NCBI GenBank assembly: GCA_035578175.1
Contig: JAQMRL010000001.1
Location: 184,957,283 to 185,021,282 of the forward strand
Length of the DNA: 64,000 bases
Source of the DNA: Catonia carolina
Taxonomy: Eukaryota; Arthropoda; Insecta; Hemiptera; Achilidae
Reading direction: 5' to 3'
This document shows, piece by piece, positions 9,664-20,775 of the stretch. The translations under genes were made by a program, and so were the position numbers. Every line of letters begins with the position of its first letter. The first letter of the stretch is position 1. The notes beneath the pieces were generated by a model. That model was not told the DNA's origin and did not search any database. It worked only from the letters and a program-made list of their open reading frames with translations.

Positions 9664-10663
9664 CCCTAGAATGGTGGAGTGGAGTAAATCTTACACATAT
9701 TACGTCAACAACGCTTGCTCCTCTATATCAGTAGGCTGCACCACCCTTATCTTCCAGATATGCTATAAGGAGTTAGTTGACCGTTGTCTGGTAACAAAAT
9801 CGTATCTAATTACTGCGTGTATTTATAGTACTGGTGCCTTTAACAAAAGCTAGTGAATAATTTTTTCGCATCTCCACTTATACACGATAATTTTGATACG
9901 TAAATTTTTTGCATCTCCACCGATGCTATATGTTATGTGTATAAATTTACGTATAACCACTAATAGTGCATTATAATTTTGTATGTTTGTAATACCATTT
10001 TATTTATATGTACAGTAACTGCCTTCAAACCTTTCAAACCTTTGCGAACTGCAATTCAAGCAGTATTGGGTGTAAAGGAACCGGCAATAAATGTTACGTG
10101 CCAAGAAGAAAAAGCTCCAAGGAAGTACTGCAGTGAGTGTTCATACACAAAAAGAAGACATAGAACTACATACTGTCTCTTTTGCTGCAAACCTATATGC
10201 GGCGAACATCAAAAGAAAATATGTTTTGGTTGTGCAACAAACTGCCAGAATAAGTAGCCCCAGCAACAAGAACACTCTGTTTGACTTTCGTGTTCACTTA
10301 TTTGTATAATTTTATTTATTTCATTTTACTACTTTATTTTTCCTACTTTTATTATCTTAATTTCGTCTACTATTTGGGGTTTTATAAAGTATTTTGCACA
10401 GTTGATGTTAGTAAATAAAATATTTTCAAGCTACATAAATAGAATAAAAGAGCTTGGTGATTTACTGAGAAATATTTGTAACTATTAACCAATATTTGTC
10501 GAAATTTAAACAAAACCAACAAAAAAGAGGTAGAAAACATATGAAAACCAAAATGTTTCAAAAAAAAATTCACAACAAAGTTTTCCCAGGAAAATCACCA
10601 AGTGAGTAAATTTTTCGCATCTCCACCAGTAATAGCTCACAGAATAGCCCCACCGTTCTACGG
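9664..10663 (+). mobile_element. Internally deleted piggyBac element, exactly 1000 bp
   Basis: TTAA at 9660-9663 and 10664-10667. The terminal inverted repeats are CCCTAGAATGGTGGAG and, reverse-complemented from the right end, CCGTAGAACGGTGGGG. A subterminal motif, TTTTTCGCATCTCCAC, occurs at about 9862, 9906 (TTTTTTGCATCTCCAC) and 10612. It holds only the transposase C-terminal zinc domain, so it is non-autonomous. It lies in a HINE-like copy and is therefore younger than that insertion. Confidence 0.9.
9979..10257 (+). pseudogene. piggyBac transposase C-terminal Cys-rich domain remnant
   Basis: A 92-codon frame ending in a complete cysteine/histidine zinc-binding domain. Residues about 48-90 read RKYCSECSYTKRRHRTTYC, LFCCKPICGEH and CFGCATNC, the C-terminal RING/PHD-like domain that piggyBac transposases use to bind terminal repeats. 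The DDD catalytic core and N-terminus are missing, and the first ~20 residues look like non-coding sequence read through. The well-kept cysteines suggest the internal deletion is recent, or that this domain alone still binds DNA; the second reading is speculative. Confidence 0.85.
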
Positions 10664-11407
10664 TTAAAGAACCCGACATGAACATTTTCATCAAAATTGG
10701 TCAACCAGAAGTAGTAGTTTATTCAAGTCATTTTGCACTTTTTAGTATTTCCTCAAAATTGGCTTATACAATTTCTTTTAAAATTGCCTCATTTACTACA
10801 TTTTTTATGCCCTACATGAGTAGGCCATGTCTGCTGAAATTCTTGGGGAGGCTGTACTTCGTAGAAAAAAAGGATTTTTTTAAGATGTGGCCTTAATATG
10901 CATTTTAGGGTAAAAATATATAATAAAAGTTGTAGACAATTTAAAATCCTGCAACTTTTATTTAAAACACTTTTCGTAAAACACTCAGTTTAGCGGTAAT
11001 TAGCAATTTTCTGGTTTTTTCACGAAAATGTAAAAAAACTATTTTTTAAGATTTCAGCCTAAGTATGCATTTTACGATAAAAGTGTATAATCAAATGTAT
11101 AGGAAATTAAACGATCTACAACTTTTATTTAGAGTATTTTTCTCTATAGAGCCTAGTTTAGCATGAGTGATTTTTTGTATTTTTTAGCCAAACTGAGGTT
11201 GATTTTCATTTTGCATCATTCACTCATGGTTAAAATAATGTTATGTTTTTTAAGGTTATTCTAATGTTTTTATTACTACTATTAGGTTATATTGCTCATT
11301 ATTTGCATTGGCAAGAGAAAGTTGTGTGAGTGTTTCACACCAATTTTTTTTAAATTATAACAATTCTTCTTATTTTAAAAAGTTAGTTTACATGATATTC
11401 TTCTTCT

Positions 11408-13594
11408 TCAAGTGCCGTCTCCGCGTCGGAGGTTGGCGATCATCATTGCTATTCTAACTTTCGAAACAGCTGCTCGGAACAGTGACGTGGAGTTGAGACC
11501 AAACCAATCTCTCAAATTCTTCAGCCAGGACGCTTTCCTTCTACCCGGCCGGCGCTTTCCTGCTATCTTTCCTTCCATTATCAGCTGAAGAAGTCTGTAT
11601 TTCCCGTTTCGAAGAACATGGCCGAAGTACTGCAGTTTTCGTCGCTTGATGTCGTATAGCAGTTCCATCTCCTTGCCCATCCGAGTCAGTACGTCCGTGT
11701 TTCGTACTCTATCGGTCCACGATATACGGAGCATGCGGCGGTATAGCCACATCTCAAACGCCTCCAGCCTCCTTTCTAGAAGTTTCGTTAGTGTCCATCC
11801 TTCCTGCCCGTAAAGAAGTACAGGAAGTACGTAGCACCTCAGAATTCGGAGCCTCGTGTTGAGACTAAGATCACGCTGGCACAATAGATGTTTTAGTTTC
11901 GTGAACACCGCTCTGGCTTGCTCGATACGCACTTTAACTTCCTGACCGTAGTCCCATTTGTCATTTAGGCAGCACCCAAGGTATTTGTACGTGTGCACCT
12001 GTTCAATGGCGGAGCCAGCGAGTGTGATTCCTGCGTTGACCTCCTCTTCACCGATCACCATGAACTTGGTTTTACGTATATTCATCCGTAGTCCGTATGC
12101 ATTGCTAATTGTGTTGACGCGTTCCAGCAACACTTGGAGATCTTCCTCGCTATCTGCAATCAGCGCTGTATCGTCGGCATATCTCAGGTTGTTGATGCCC
12201 TCTCCATTCACTATAATGCCTTCTCTGCATCCATCCAAAGCTTCCGACAAAATGGCCTCCGAATATAAGTTGAAGAGCATCGGTGAGAGCACGCATTCCT
12301 GTCTAACCCCACGGCAGATTTGCACTTCCTCCGACAGCTCCTCCCCCACTCGCACCTTGGCACATTGGTTCCAATATGGGTTGGCGATAATTCTTATGTC
12401 GCGATCGTCGAGGCCCACTCGTTGCAAAATTTCTAGCATCCTGTCGTGTAGTACTTTGTCGAATGCCTTCTCGTAGTCAATGAAGCACAGGAATACGTTC
12501 TTGTTCATATCTCGGCATCTCTGAACGAGGACATTCATGGCAAACAAGGCGTCTCTCGTGCCGAAGCCTCCTCGGAATTCAAACTTTGTGTCCGTCATTT
12601 GTTCTTCGCACTTTTGGTAGACCCGTTCATGTATTATTTTCAGGAAAATCTTCAGAACGTGGCTCATTAAACTAATCATCCGGTGTTCTTCGCAGCGTCT
12701 TGCATTGAGCTTCTTCGGTATAGGAATGAACGTCGACTTAAGCCATTCGTCTGGAATCACGCCAGTCTGATATACTTTATTGCACAAAGACGTCAGGGAA
12801 TCCAGGTCTTCCTCATTCAATGTTTTGAGTAGTTCTGCGTGCACCTCGTCTGGTCCTGGTGCTTTTCCCGACCTCATCTTACTGATGGCTCGTTTTACTT
12901 CCTCTTTGAGAATATCCGGTCCGGTTACCGTGGTGGTCACGGCTGGGTGTGCTGGGTGTGCTGCCCGGTCATCTTCAAATAGTTGGCTAACATAACGCTC
13001 CCACACCTTTAATTGTTCGGAAGTGGTGGCCACTATGTTGTCATCCCCATCCACGAGCACTCCAACGTTTTGTCTGAGCCGTTTGCCTGTCATCTCTTTG
13101 ATTTTCTTGTGGAGATGAAAAGAGTCATGCTTGTTCTGTAACTCTTCTATCTCAGCACATTGTTGGCTCATCCATTGGTCTTTCGCTGTTCGGATCTTGT
13201 TGCGAATCATTTTGTGAACTGTTTTATATTGGGAGCGGTTTTGCGTCTTGCAACCACGCCGTTGCTTCATAAGATCAAGAATCTCCTCCGTCATCCAGGG
13301 TCTGTGTTGTTGCTGCTTGTTGGCCTTCAAGTGTTTCTTTCCCGTTGCAATTAATAGATTCTTTACATCCGTCCATTGGGTGTTGACATCAACGTTGGTG
13401 TTCATGTTTTCTAAACCCCTTTTCAGGTCTTCCCGGATGTTCTCGCAAAGATCGGCGTTCTGCAATTTGCGGACGTCAATCCTGGCTTTCATGGTGCGTT
13501 TCCTGGTCGACTTAAGTCTAATTTGGAGCTTTCCTGATAACGGATTGTGGTCCGACGCGATGTCTGCTCCCGGATACGTACTAACTGCGGTCAT
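11408..13594 (-). CDS. LINE reverse transcriptase polyprotein (RTE clade), main frame
   Basis: An open frame of 728 codons that copies element RNA at a nicked target. The first ~45 residues hold the end of the endonuclease (GADIASDHNPL, with the catalytic SDH). Fingers and palm occupy roughly residues 260-520: FIPIPKKLNARRCEEHRMIS, FLCFIDYEKAFDKV (first catalytic Asp), RGVRQECVLSPMLFNLY and LRYADDTALIADS (YADD box). The thumb and C-terminal part follow with RLEAFEMWLYRRMLRISWTD, KLQYFGHVLRNG and KASWLKNLRDWF. The annotated Met is only the first ATG after the upstream damage; the ancestral frame continues upstream. Possible family-deviating residues are RQECVLSP (usually RQGCVLSP) and EHRMIS (usually RPISL-like), perhaps inactivating changes. 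All antisense frames here are shadows. Confidence 0.9.
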   Translation of the reverse strand: MTAVSTYPGADIASDHNPLSGKLQIRLKSTRKRTMKARIDVRKLQNADLCENIREDLKRGLENMNTNVDVNTQWTDVKNLLIATGKKHLKANKQQQHRPWMTEEILDLMKQRRGCKTQNRSQYKTVHKMIRNKIRTAKDQWMSQQCAEIEELQNKHDSFHLHKKIKEMTGKRLRQNVGVLVDGDDNIVATTSEQLKVWERYVSQLFEDDRAAHPAHPAVTTTVTGPDILKEEVKRAISKMRSGKAPGPDEVHAELLKTLNEEDLDSLTSLCNKVYQTGVIPDEWLKSTFIPIPKKLNARRCEEHRMISLMSHVLKIFLKIIHERVYQKCEEQMTDTKFEFRGGFGTRDALFAMNVLVQRCRDMNKNVFLCFIDYEKAFDKVLHDRMLEILQRVGLDDRDIRIIANPYWNQCAKVRVGEELSEEVQICRGVRQECVLSPMLFNLYSEAILSEALDGCREGIIVNGEGINNLRYADDTALIADSEEDLQVLLERVNTISNAYGLRMNIRKTKFMVIGEEEVNAGITLAGSAIEQVHTYKYLGCCLNDKWDYGQEVKVRIEQARAVFTKLKHLLCQRDLSLNTRLRILRCYVLPVLLYGQEGWTLTKLLERRLEAFEMWLYRRMLRISWTDRVRNTDVLTRMGKEMELLYDIKRRKLQYFGHVLRNGKYRLLQLIMEGKIAGKRRPGRRKASWLKNLRDWFGLNSTSLFRAAVSKVRIAMMIANLRRGDGT

Positions 13595-14364
13595 GCAGTT
13601 CCGGAAGCGGTTGTTAACTAAAATGTAATCGATCTGGTTTCTGACAATATTGTTTATATTGTCCTGTGGTGATCTCCAGGTGTATAACCTTCGCGGTGGT
13701 AATTAAAAGAAGGTGTTCATGACGCTGAGATCTTCCTCCTGACAAAATTGAACCAATCTTCACCTCTGTCATTGCGTACGCCCAAACCAAATGCCCCGGC
13801 CACTCCGTCGACCTTTCCTTTGCCCACTTTTGCGTTAAAGTCTCCCATAATGATGTTAACCTCGTGCGCTTTAGTCAACCGTAGTACCGACGTGACTTCT
13901 GCGTAAAACGTTTCTAAAACATCCCCCTCTGCGTCTGCCGTTGGTGCGTAGACCTGAACGATGTTCATGTTGACCGGCTTAGCCTGTATCTGAATCAATA
14001 TGACTCGATCCGACAGGGGAATGAAGTTCTTGATCGCCCTGTTGACTGTGTTTGTCACAATTACCGCCACGCCATGCCAATGATGAGCGTCGTCGCTGCC
14101 CGAGTAGTACACTGTGTGCTGTCCACTGCGAACAATTCCTTTGCCCGGCCAGCGCATTTCACTGACCCCCAAGATGTCCAGTCCCATTCTCTTCATTTCT
14201 TGAGTCGCATTTGCGAGCTTGCCCGCTTCAAACATACTTCTCACGTTCCACGTCGCTAATTTTACATTCGTATTCCTCCTCACAAAATCGTTCAAGACTG
14301 TCCCCCCCGGAGACCCGAGTGGGGGACTTGAAACTCCGGAATTTTTAGAATTAAACGTCTTCAT
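13595..14364 (-). pseudogene. LINE endonuclease region with frameshift and stop
   Basis: The 215-codon frame at 14364-13717 is an EEP/APE-type endonuclease, similar to proteins often mislabelled 'craniofacial development protein 2-like'. It shows ATWNVRSMFEAGKL, GVSEMRW (catalytic Glu), VQVYAPTADAEG and IIMGDFNAKVG. It loses frame near 13757, consistent with one missing base. The same peptide then continues one frame over, with an in-frame TAA near 13705, before joining the 728-codon frame. These two lesions separate the endonuclease from its catalytic SDH and the reverse transcriptase, so this copy should be unable to move by itself. Confidence 0.85.
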
Positions 14365-14706
14365 GATGATTCTACTAGGGATCTGTAATGCAGTGGTTTC
14401 CCGTTGCCTTCTGCATCCAAACGCCGTTGACCCATCTGTTTGGGTTCCTCCGCCTTCGGGACCGATTTCTCAATCCCAGGGCAATTGAGTGCCCTACCAC
14501 TTCCCAGCTCCTCCACCCGCAGCTGTTGGCCAGTCAGTGGGAGATTGCTTATACCGGCAATCGTTCGGTGTTCTTCGCCGTTGCTTGGTCGGGGACTGCT
14601 TATTCAATATATTCGCAGCTAACCCTCATATCTGAGGGCCGTCCACTATCCGCCACCTGTGACCCCGCTGGTAGCCTGCACTCAGCCCCAGCCATGATAT
14701 TACCAT

Positions 14707-15306
14707 AGGTTAAATATTTCATTAACATTATTTTAAATTTAACCAGCAAGAAGTAAAATAAGTTCACAGAATACTACTGTAGTGTTGTTGAAATTGTACA
14801 TCAAAGTAACCGTACACAACTCTATAGATACTATTAATACACCAATGATGTCAAAACTATATAGACTGTATATATAACTATATAAATGTCAGTTTACACT
14901 AGATATAAAGCACTGTCAATACATTACGAAAATAGATTTAAATGAATCAATAATAACAAAATTATTTTGTAGTACGTTGTAGTGTTATGTTTAGAAAATT
15001 ATGCATTTGGAAACAATGCGTAATAGCATTTTTACTCTCTGGTTGGTCTAAATTTTAATCTCACTGCTGACCACCAAGTTATAGTCTGTTACTAGTACCC
15101 ATTGCGATTGTTAAAAATCAAGCAGTTACTTGCCCAGTTTGTCATAATAATGTGTACATACAGATAACGTAAAAGTTAAAGAATAGTTTTAATGGACGAA
15201 GTATACTTCAAGATTCATATAACAATAATATCTGAGTTCAAAATTTGCCCCGTCTTTATCCAGGTGACTCAGAGAGACAATTCTAGTTGAGTCCAAGTGG
15301 ATATTT
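14707..15306. other. No gene seen
   Basis: AT-rich spacer between the LINE and the pogo-like element. Confidence 0.5.
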
Positions 15307-15308
15307 AT

Positions 15309-16350
15309 ACAATCGAACTTCGATACGAAATCGAGAATCCTGGGAAAAAATTTGTTAAATCGTGTTATCCGTTATATCAAAGTAACAAGAATTTCCAAGC
15401 TAATTTTTATTAACGAGTTCTTATCACGTTATGTGATGAATTAAATACAGTAAATTTTCTTAATAGACATGTCTTAACTAGTAAATTAATTTTTTTTATA
15501 GATCATGTTTTACGTAATTACGGTTAATAGGTAATAGTACAAAAAGTATGTACTGATTTCAAGTAGGAACTTACCTTGTACATAGATCTTGGCTACAATT
15601 AAAAGCATCTGAAACTCATTTGTAGCTTAATACTGTATTTTTATTTTTAGTGCATATTTCTTCAAAACATATATACACTAACTTAAGCTAAATCGTTTAC
15701 AAAAACACTAATCCTAAATGCATTCTTTAGTTTTTGATATTGACAGGTATTGGTTAGAATATCTAATTACAGTATTTTGAATGTTAATTTACGCCTTGAA
15801 AAGTGAGTAATTTTCCATTGTTTCTTGTGTTTGAATAAAGCAATATGTTCAAAACAAATTTCACATATATTTAAATTTTCAAAAATACTGTCAGGCACTT
15901 CATCCTTGAGCTGTATAGCCCAAGCCTAATTATTTTAAATGACCGTGCAGCCTCGTCATCGGTGCGTTTTCTCACCTCCTGCTGGTCATCATCTTCTTCT
16001 TCTTCTTCTTTATCATCCTGGTTAGCAGACTTACTAACACCATGAAGTATGTCGTCAACGTTCGGAAAATCTGTTTATCAATCATGATGAAATTCTCTAA
16101 AGTAACTTCATTACTGACATTTTAAGTTGACGGAAATCAAAAGAATCTACCTTAAAACTCAGAGAAATCATAATACAGTGTGTCACTTCGTACTTATTGC
16201 ATAACACTATTTCATTATATCAAGGTACTTATTCACTGAATCGAGGTAAATTTACATAAATAGTTTACTTATAATGTCACGGTGCAGTAAAAAAATTTGT
16301 ATAATCAAGGTTTTCGTTACATCGAAGTTTGCAATATCGAAGTTCTACTG
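15309..16350 (-). mobile_element. pogo/Tigger-like DNA element, internally deleted
   Basis: Terminal repeats CAATCGAACTTCGATA (left) and CAGTAGAACTTCGATA (right, reverse-complemented) differ at two bases and are flanked by TA at 15307-15308 and 16351-16352. CAGTAGAACTTCGAT-like termini are characteristic of the pogo/Tigger group. Minus-strand sequence at 16056-15900 translates to an acidic stretch (DDKEEEEEDDDQQEV) followed by RTDDEAARSFKIIRLGLYSS, like the acidic C-terminus of pogo-type (CENP-B-like) transposases. The catalytic core is absent from the 1042 bp. Confidence 0.78.
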
Positions 16351-16352
16351 TA

Positions 16353-19300
16353 TTATATTTTATTATACTCCTCTAACTAATGATATCTCTAACTGATGAT
16401 ATTCGAATTATTTAAGTTCATGCTTAATCATGAGTTGTTGTTTTTTTATTTCCAATATGATGTTTGATCATTTTCTTGCCTGGTAATCATTTTATGTACT
16501 CATGTGCTATTGAAGTACTTGCCATGTACACATCTCTTAGTACTCTTGAATTGTCACATGTCGATTAATTGTATATTTTTTGTTTGACTGGACATAACAG
16601 CACACCAGGAACAAACCTTCAGATTGACTTGGTACTTTTGACTTTATGGTTGTAAAACTTTATGTTCTACATAAAAATATTTTAATACACGAAGAATAGA
16701 GTTGTGATAAATTATAAAACTTATTGTAAAATTAGAAACACCATTTTAAAAGCAACTGAAAATTCATTTATTTTTTCATTTATTTATTTATTTACAAGAA
16801 TTCTTTTATACAGAACAGTCTTAACTTCCGCTCGCAATTCATTCTCGTATAGTAATAACTCAAAACATGAATATTTTATAAAATATTAAAAAGTGAATTG
16901 AAGAAAAATAATATACTTTAATATAGATTGCTAATATAAGAAAAATGATTATACTTGAAAATTTAAGGCTACAATAACTCTTAAAAATTATTGTTTAAAT
17001 ATAAAAAAGTTTTAATGTTCAACATAACACAAATATCTGAATACATAAATAAGTGAATTAAGTAGTAATTATTTATAATTTTTTTCTTCTACTTACAATA
17101 TTTCATAGTATTAAAAATATTATACTTAATTTAAGTAAAGTCCATTACAATATTGTCTCCATTCCAGATTTTAATAAATAATTACATTAGACAATTTTCA
17201 AAACAAAAATATCAACAGAAATACATCGTAAAAGTTGACTCACTTCAAACAGAAATTTAAAAAAGAGTGTTTGTTGGCAAAAAGTAAGGTTAAATAAAAA
17301 ATTGTAGTGTCAGCTGACCAAAATTTTAAAGAATATTTCAGAATTAAAGTTTATCATTGATTACAATAAAAAAATTTATCTAAGAAAATTAAATTGTAAA
17401 TCACTGTATTAGGAATTAGCTCTCAGTTTATTTATTCATGTGATACATTCTTCATTATTTCCCTTACCAATAGCAATTAAGAATAGATTAATTTTGTAAT
17501 ATACTGAATCTGTTATTGCCATTTTGGTTTAGTACTCTGGTTACGCTCAGGATATTAGTCATTGTGAATTTCACACTGAGTATCAGTGAAAGTACAGTAT
17601 TAATTAAAATATTTTTATGAATAATGTTCACAACACTGCACGTAGGAACTTCAGATTTTTATATTATAGTAACAAAATAAGTTATTAAGATAAATGAATA
17701 TTAAAAAACATGAAGGAAAAGTTGTAATTCAGCACCTATTAAAACTGTAAAAAATGCAAAAAGGACCCCACTGACATAAAATGTAATCCCAAAGTAACTA
17801 ACATTATAACTTAAGTTGACCTTTTTAGTAAATTCCTCTTTTTAGGAAAGAAAAAAATCAAATATTTAATTTAACAAAATGAAAATATAAATTGCTACAT
17901 AAATGATACATATTGATTTTAAACATTGAGTTAAATTAGAAAAATTAAAAATATTTTTATTCATTAGGAATTAACATCAATGTACAGAAATATTTTTTAT
18001 GTTCATATAATCTCCTAATTTAATTTTTTTATGTTGTAATTGGCTTCAATTTTAAGATTCTTGCAGCCCAGGGGCAACTTTTCTATGTCTCCCCAAGCTA
18101 TTTTACGTATATATCAAGACAAAAATTGAATTTTTAAATTCTGTTTACTGCTATAGTGTACCATTGTGCACTATTTTAAGAATAACACTGATAATCATTT
18201 TTGAGAAATGAAATTTTATTCTTTGAATTATTGATGTTTTTATTGCTGGCTACCTGCAACTAGTAAGGATCCCCATGGGTTGCAACCTAGTCGACCTAAC
18301 AGTAAATCTGGAATTGTTTAAAGTTTAAAGATGAATTTAAACTTTATTTGAAATATTTTTTATTTATGTAATTTACTTAAAGTAAGATTTATATACCTTG
18401 TTTATTTATGTTATTTACTGTAAATTGTTTTTGTTCATGACAGAAATAGGTGGTTTTAAAATATTATTTAATTTTTTCATTACATACTATTTTCATGCAC
18501 TCATAGATAATTTCATTGTCTAATATACTGTATTTCAACCACATGTGATTATCTACTGAGTTGTCAGTAGCAATTTCAGATTTCAGTTTTATTCATTGTA
18601 ATGTGTTACTGTCATGCTTCATGGTTGTGATACTTGATGGTAATTGACATCAATACTAGTGATATCACAGTATATATCACAGTACAAACATCGCATAAGT
18701 AAAACATTTTTTTTTTAAATTAGACTATAATACATTAATAGCTTATTTAAAATTTTATTGTTTATTCCAAAGCATACAAAAAAGCAGATTATAAATCAGA
18801 TTGAATTGAAAATAAACATTCATGACAATTTCCGAACTACTAATACTTTTCATTAAATTCATTTTGTAATCATGATTAGTTCATTATTTTATTTTATATT
18901 ATTAACATTTTACAAATATGGTAAACCTAATTATAATAATAATTATCAATTAATTTATTTTACAATTGTTATAAAATGCAAATAATTTCCATGATATTAG
19001 ACTAATGTAATCTAGTAACAACTTAAAATCTCTATTAATTATTTTTTTTGTTACCTATTAAGTATTATATTATTGCTTTAATCAACTACAATTTGCTTTT
19101 ATTATTTTCAAAGTTGCATAGTAAATAATATTTGACTGATTAGGCCTATAAAAAAAACATATTGTTATTTTAATGTATGAAGAATTTTTCATTTTACGGA
19201 AGTTAATTTCAGCTAAAATGTACTAGTTAATATGGTTAATAATTTTAACAATATGTCTCATTGAATACAAAATTATTTTCTGGTTTTGATCATGTATCTT

Positions 19301-19831
19301 ATTATTTTACATTATATATTTTATGTGTAGTAAATTCGATCAAAATTGAAAGCTTATTTCTTCAGAAATAACCAATTTTTGTAGAACTTATTTTTGTTGT
19401 AACTGATTTTCTTGTAAACTTTTAGTTTTTACATTAAATAACTGAAGAACATAGTGATTCAGTTACTAATATTTTTTCATTCAATTTCAGATATTATTTT
19501 TAAGTTTTCATTAAGTATTATTTCTAATGTCTAAAAACACATCAAATATTTTACATAAAATGAAAAATGATAGTTTCTAATCCAAATGAACAATGTTAAA
19601 TTCATGAGGGCTTTAACGTCAACAAACCCTCTTGTTATTTTTTCACTATGAAGGAATGAAAATCCAGATGTACTCATTATAACATAGTACTATTTAGTTT
19701 GTTATAATATCTAGTTATAATAAACCAATAAAAAATTTTAAGAAAATTGAATTTGTCAATATTACTTTTATGTGAAGTTTGGCAGTCTTAAGTATGATGA
19801 GAGAAGTAGTGATATGAAAAGAAATTGTGTT
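16353..19831. other. No gene seen; AT-rich intergenic DNA
   Basis: About 3.5 kb of very AT-rich sequence with stop codons in all frames and no recognised TE protein, SINE head or HINE-like landmark. Confidence 0.5.
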
Positions 19832-20160
19832 GTTGTTTAGGTCATCAGCCGTAAAACTGGTTTGAACCTCTAGAGGTTTTACTAAGTAAAACAAGGAGTG
19901 AGGTGGTTTACCATTGCCTTCCTCACTGAATAGAAAAGTACGCTTATCAGCATGCCGGGCCCTCTGAAAAGCACATATTTTCCACTCTGGAAATGACACC
20001 TTCACTTCATTCACCACAGGGTCTGGCTGTATAATGAAATCCATTACTTTCAGAGGAGATAACTCTGATTAGTGTCTTTTACACCTCTACCTCTTCTGTT
20101 CTTAAATGATTCAGTCATTTAATTGGCTGACCATATGATAAGAAACAGAACTATTTATTT
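19832..20160 (+). repeat. R340 interspersed repeat, full-length reference copy
   Basis: Runs from GTTGTTTAGGTCATCAGCCG to GATAAGAAACAGAACTATTT without interruption, so it is the best copy for defining the family. No splice sites, terminal inverted repeats or TSD were identified. Confidence 0.8.
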
Positions 20161-20775
20161 TAGCCCAGCAATGAATAGATTGAGAGTAAATAATTTGACT
20201 CTCTACCTGTCTGTTATGGGCAGGAAAAGAAATTAAGGTAGAATAATAGTCTAAATTTTATTTACACAAAACGATTCATAAAAAAGACATTGTAGCAAGT
20301 AAAAGTGAAAAGAGTTGTGAAAATTAAAATAAAATTTGAAAGCTGTTGATAAGTAAAGTAATTAAAGTCACATAGCTCAGCTAAACAGGATATAATGTGA
20401 TAAAAGAAGAAATATTAAAAAGAATAGAAGAGGGATGGAAAAAAAAGTTTGGTTTCTTTACTAAACCAACCAAAAATAAAGTAAAGGAAATAATAAGTTC
20501 AGAAAATCATCAGTAATCCAAAAATAATGAAAACCTAACTGCAAATAGAGAAATGAACAGAAATGTTTTACTTCCAAAAATTAAATATGTACTATACCAA
20601 TGTAATATCAATTGAATCTTTCGTAATACCTCTTTGCACACCCACACTGGTAAAGTAGTTGCAGCAGTTTGTATAGTGTGCTGCAAAACGTACTACTACA
20701 CCATACTCTTGTTTATAATCAAATGAATAATAGGCATAATATAAATCACTGTCTATTTTTACGCTTATTGATATA

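Larger units (their letters stand above)
9451..11342 (+). mobile_element. HINE-like element interrupted by a piggyBac
   Basis: The 5' end ACTTTCTCTTGTCTATATGA at 9451 and the 3' end GGCAAGAGAAAGTTGTGTGA plus hairpin at 11311-11342 belong to one copy of about 890 bp. Positions 9660-10667 interrupt it at a TTAA. Its TG tract is only four units long, the shortest in the window. Confidence 0.88.
11400..14692 (-). mobile_element. RTE-clade LINE, nearly full length, with 9 bp TSD
   Basis: Positions 14692 to 11400 on the minus strand hold a GC-rich 5' leader (about 330 bp), an endonuclease segment, reverse transcriptase, a C-terminal region, and a 3' end of GAAGAAG repeats. CATGATATT occurs at 11391-11399 and 14693-14701, the expected target-site duplication. 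GC content is far above the flanks, as expected for a recent insertion. Confidence 0.9.

Noticed and set aside
10382..10694. Minus-strand frames within the piggyBac derivative
   Set aside because: AT-rich, Phe/Leu/Tyr-dominated translations that cross the element's right end.
11958..12476. 172-codon plus-strand frame, and other plus-strand frames between 11.9 and 14.7 kb
   Set aside because: Antisense shadows of the GC-rich LINE polyprotein; Ser/Leu-rich composition typical of antisense reading.
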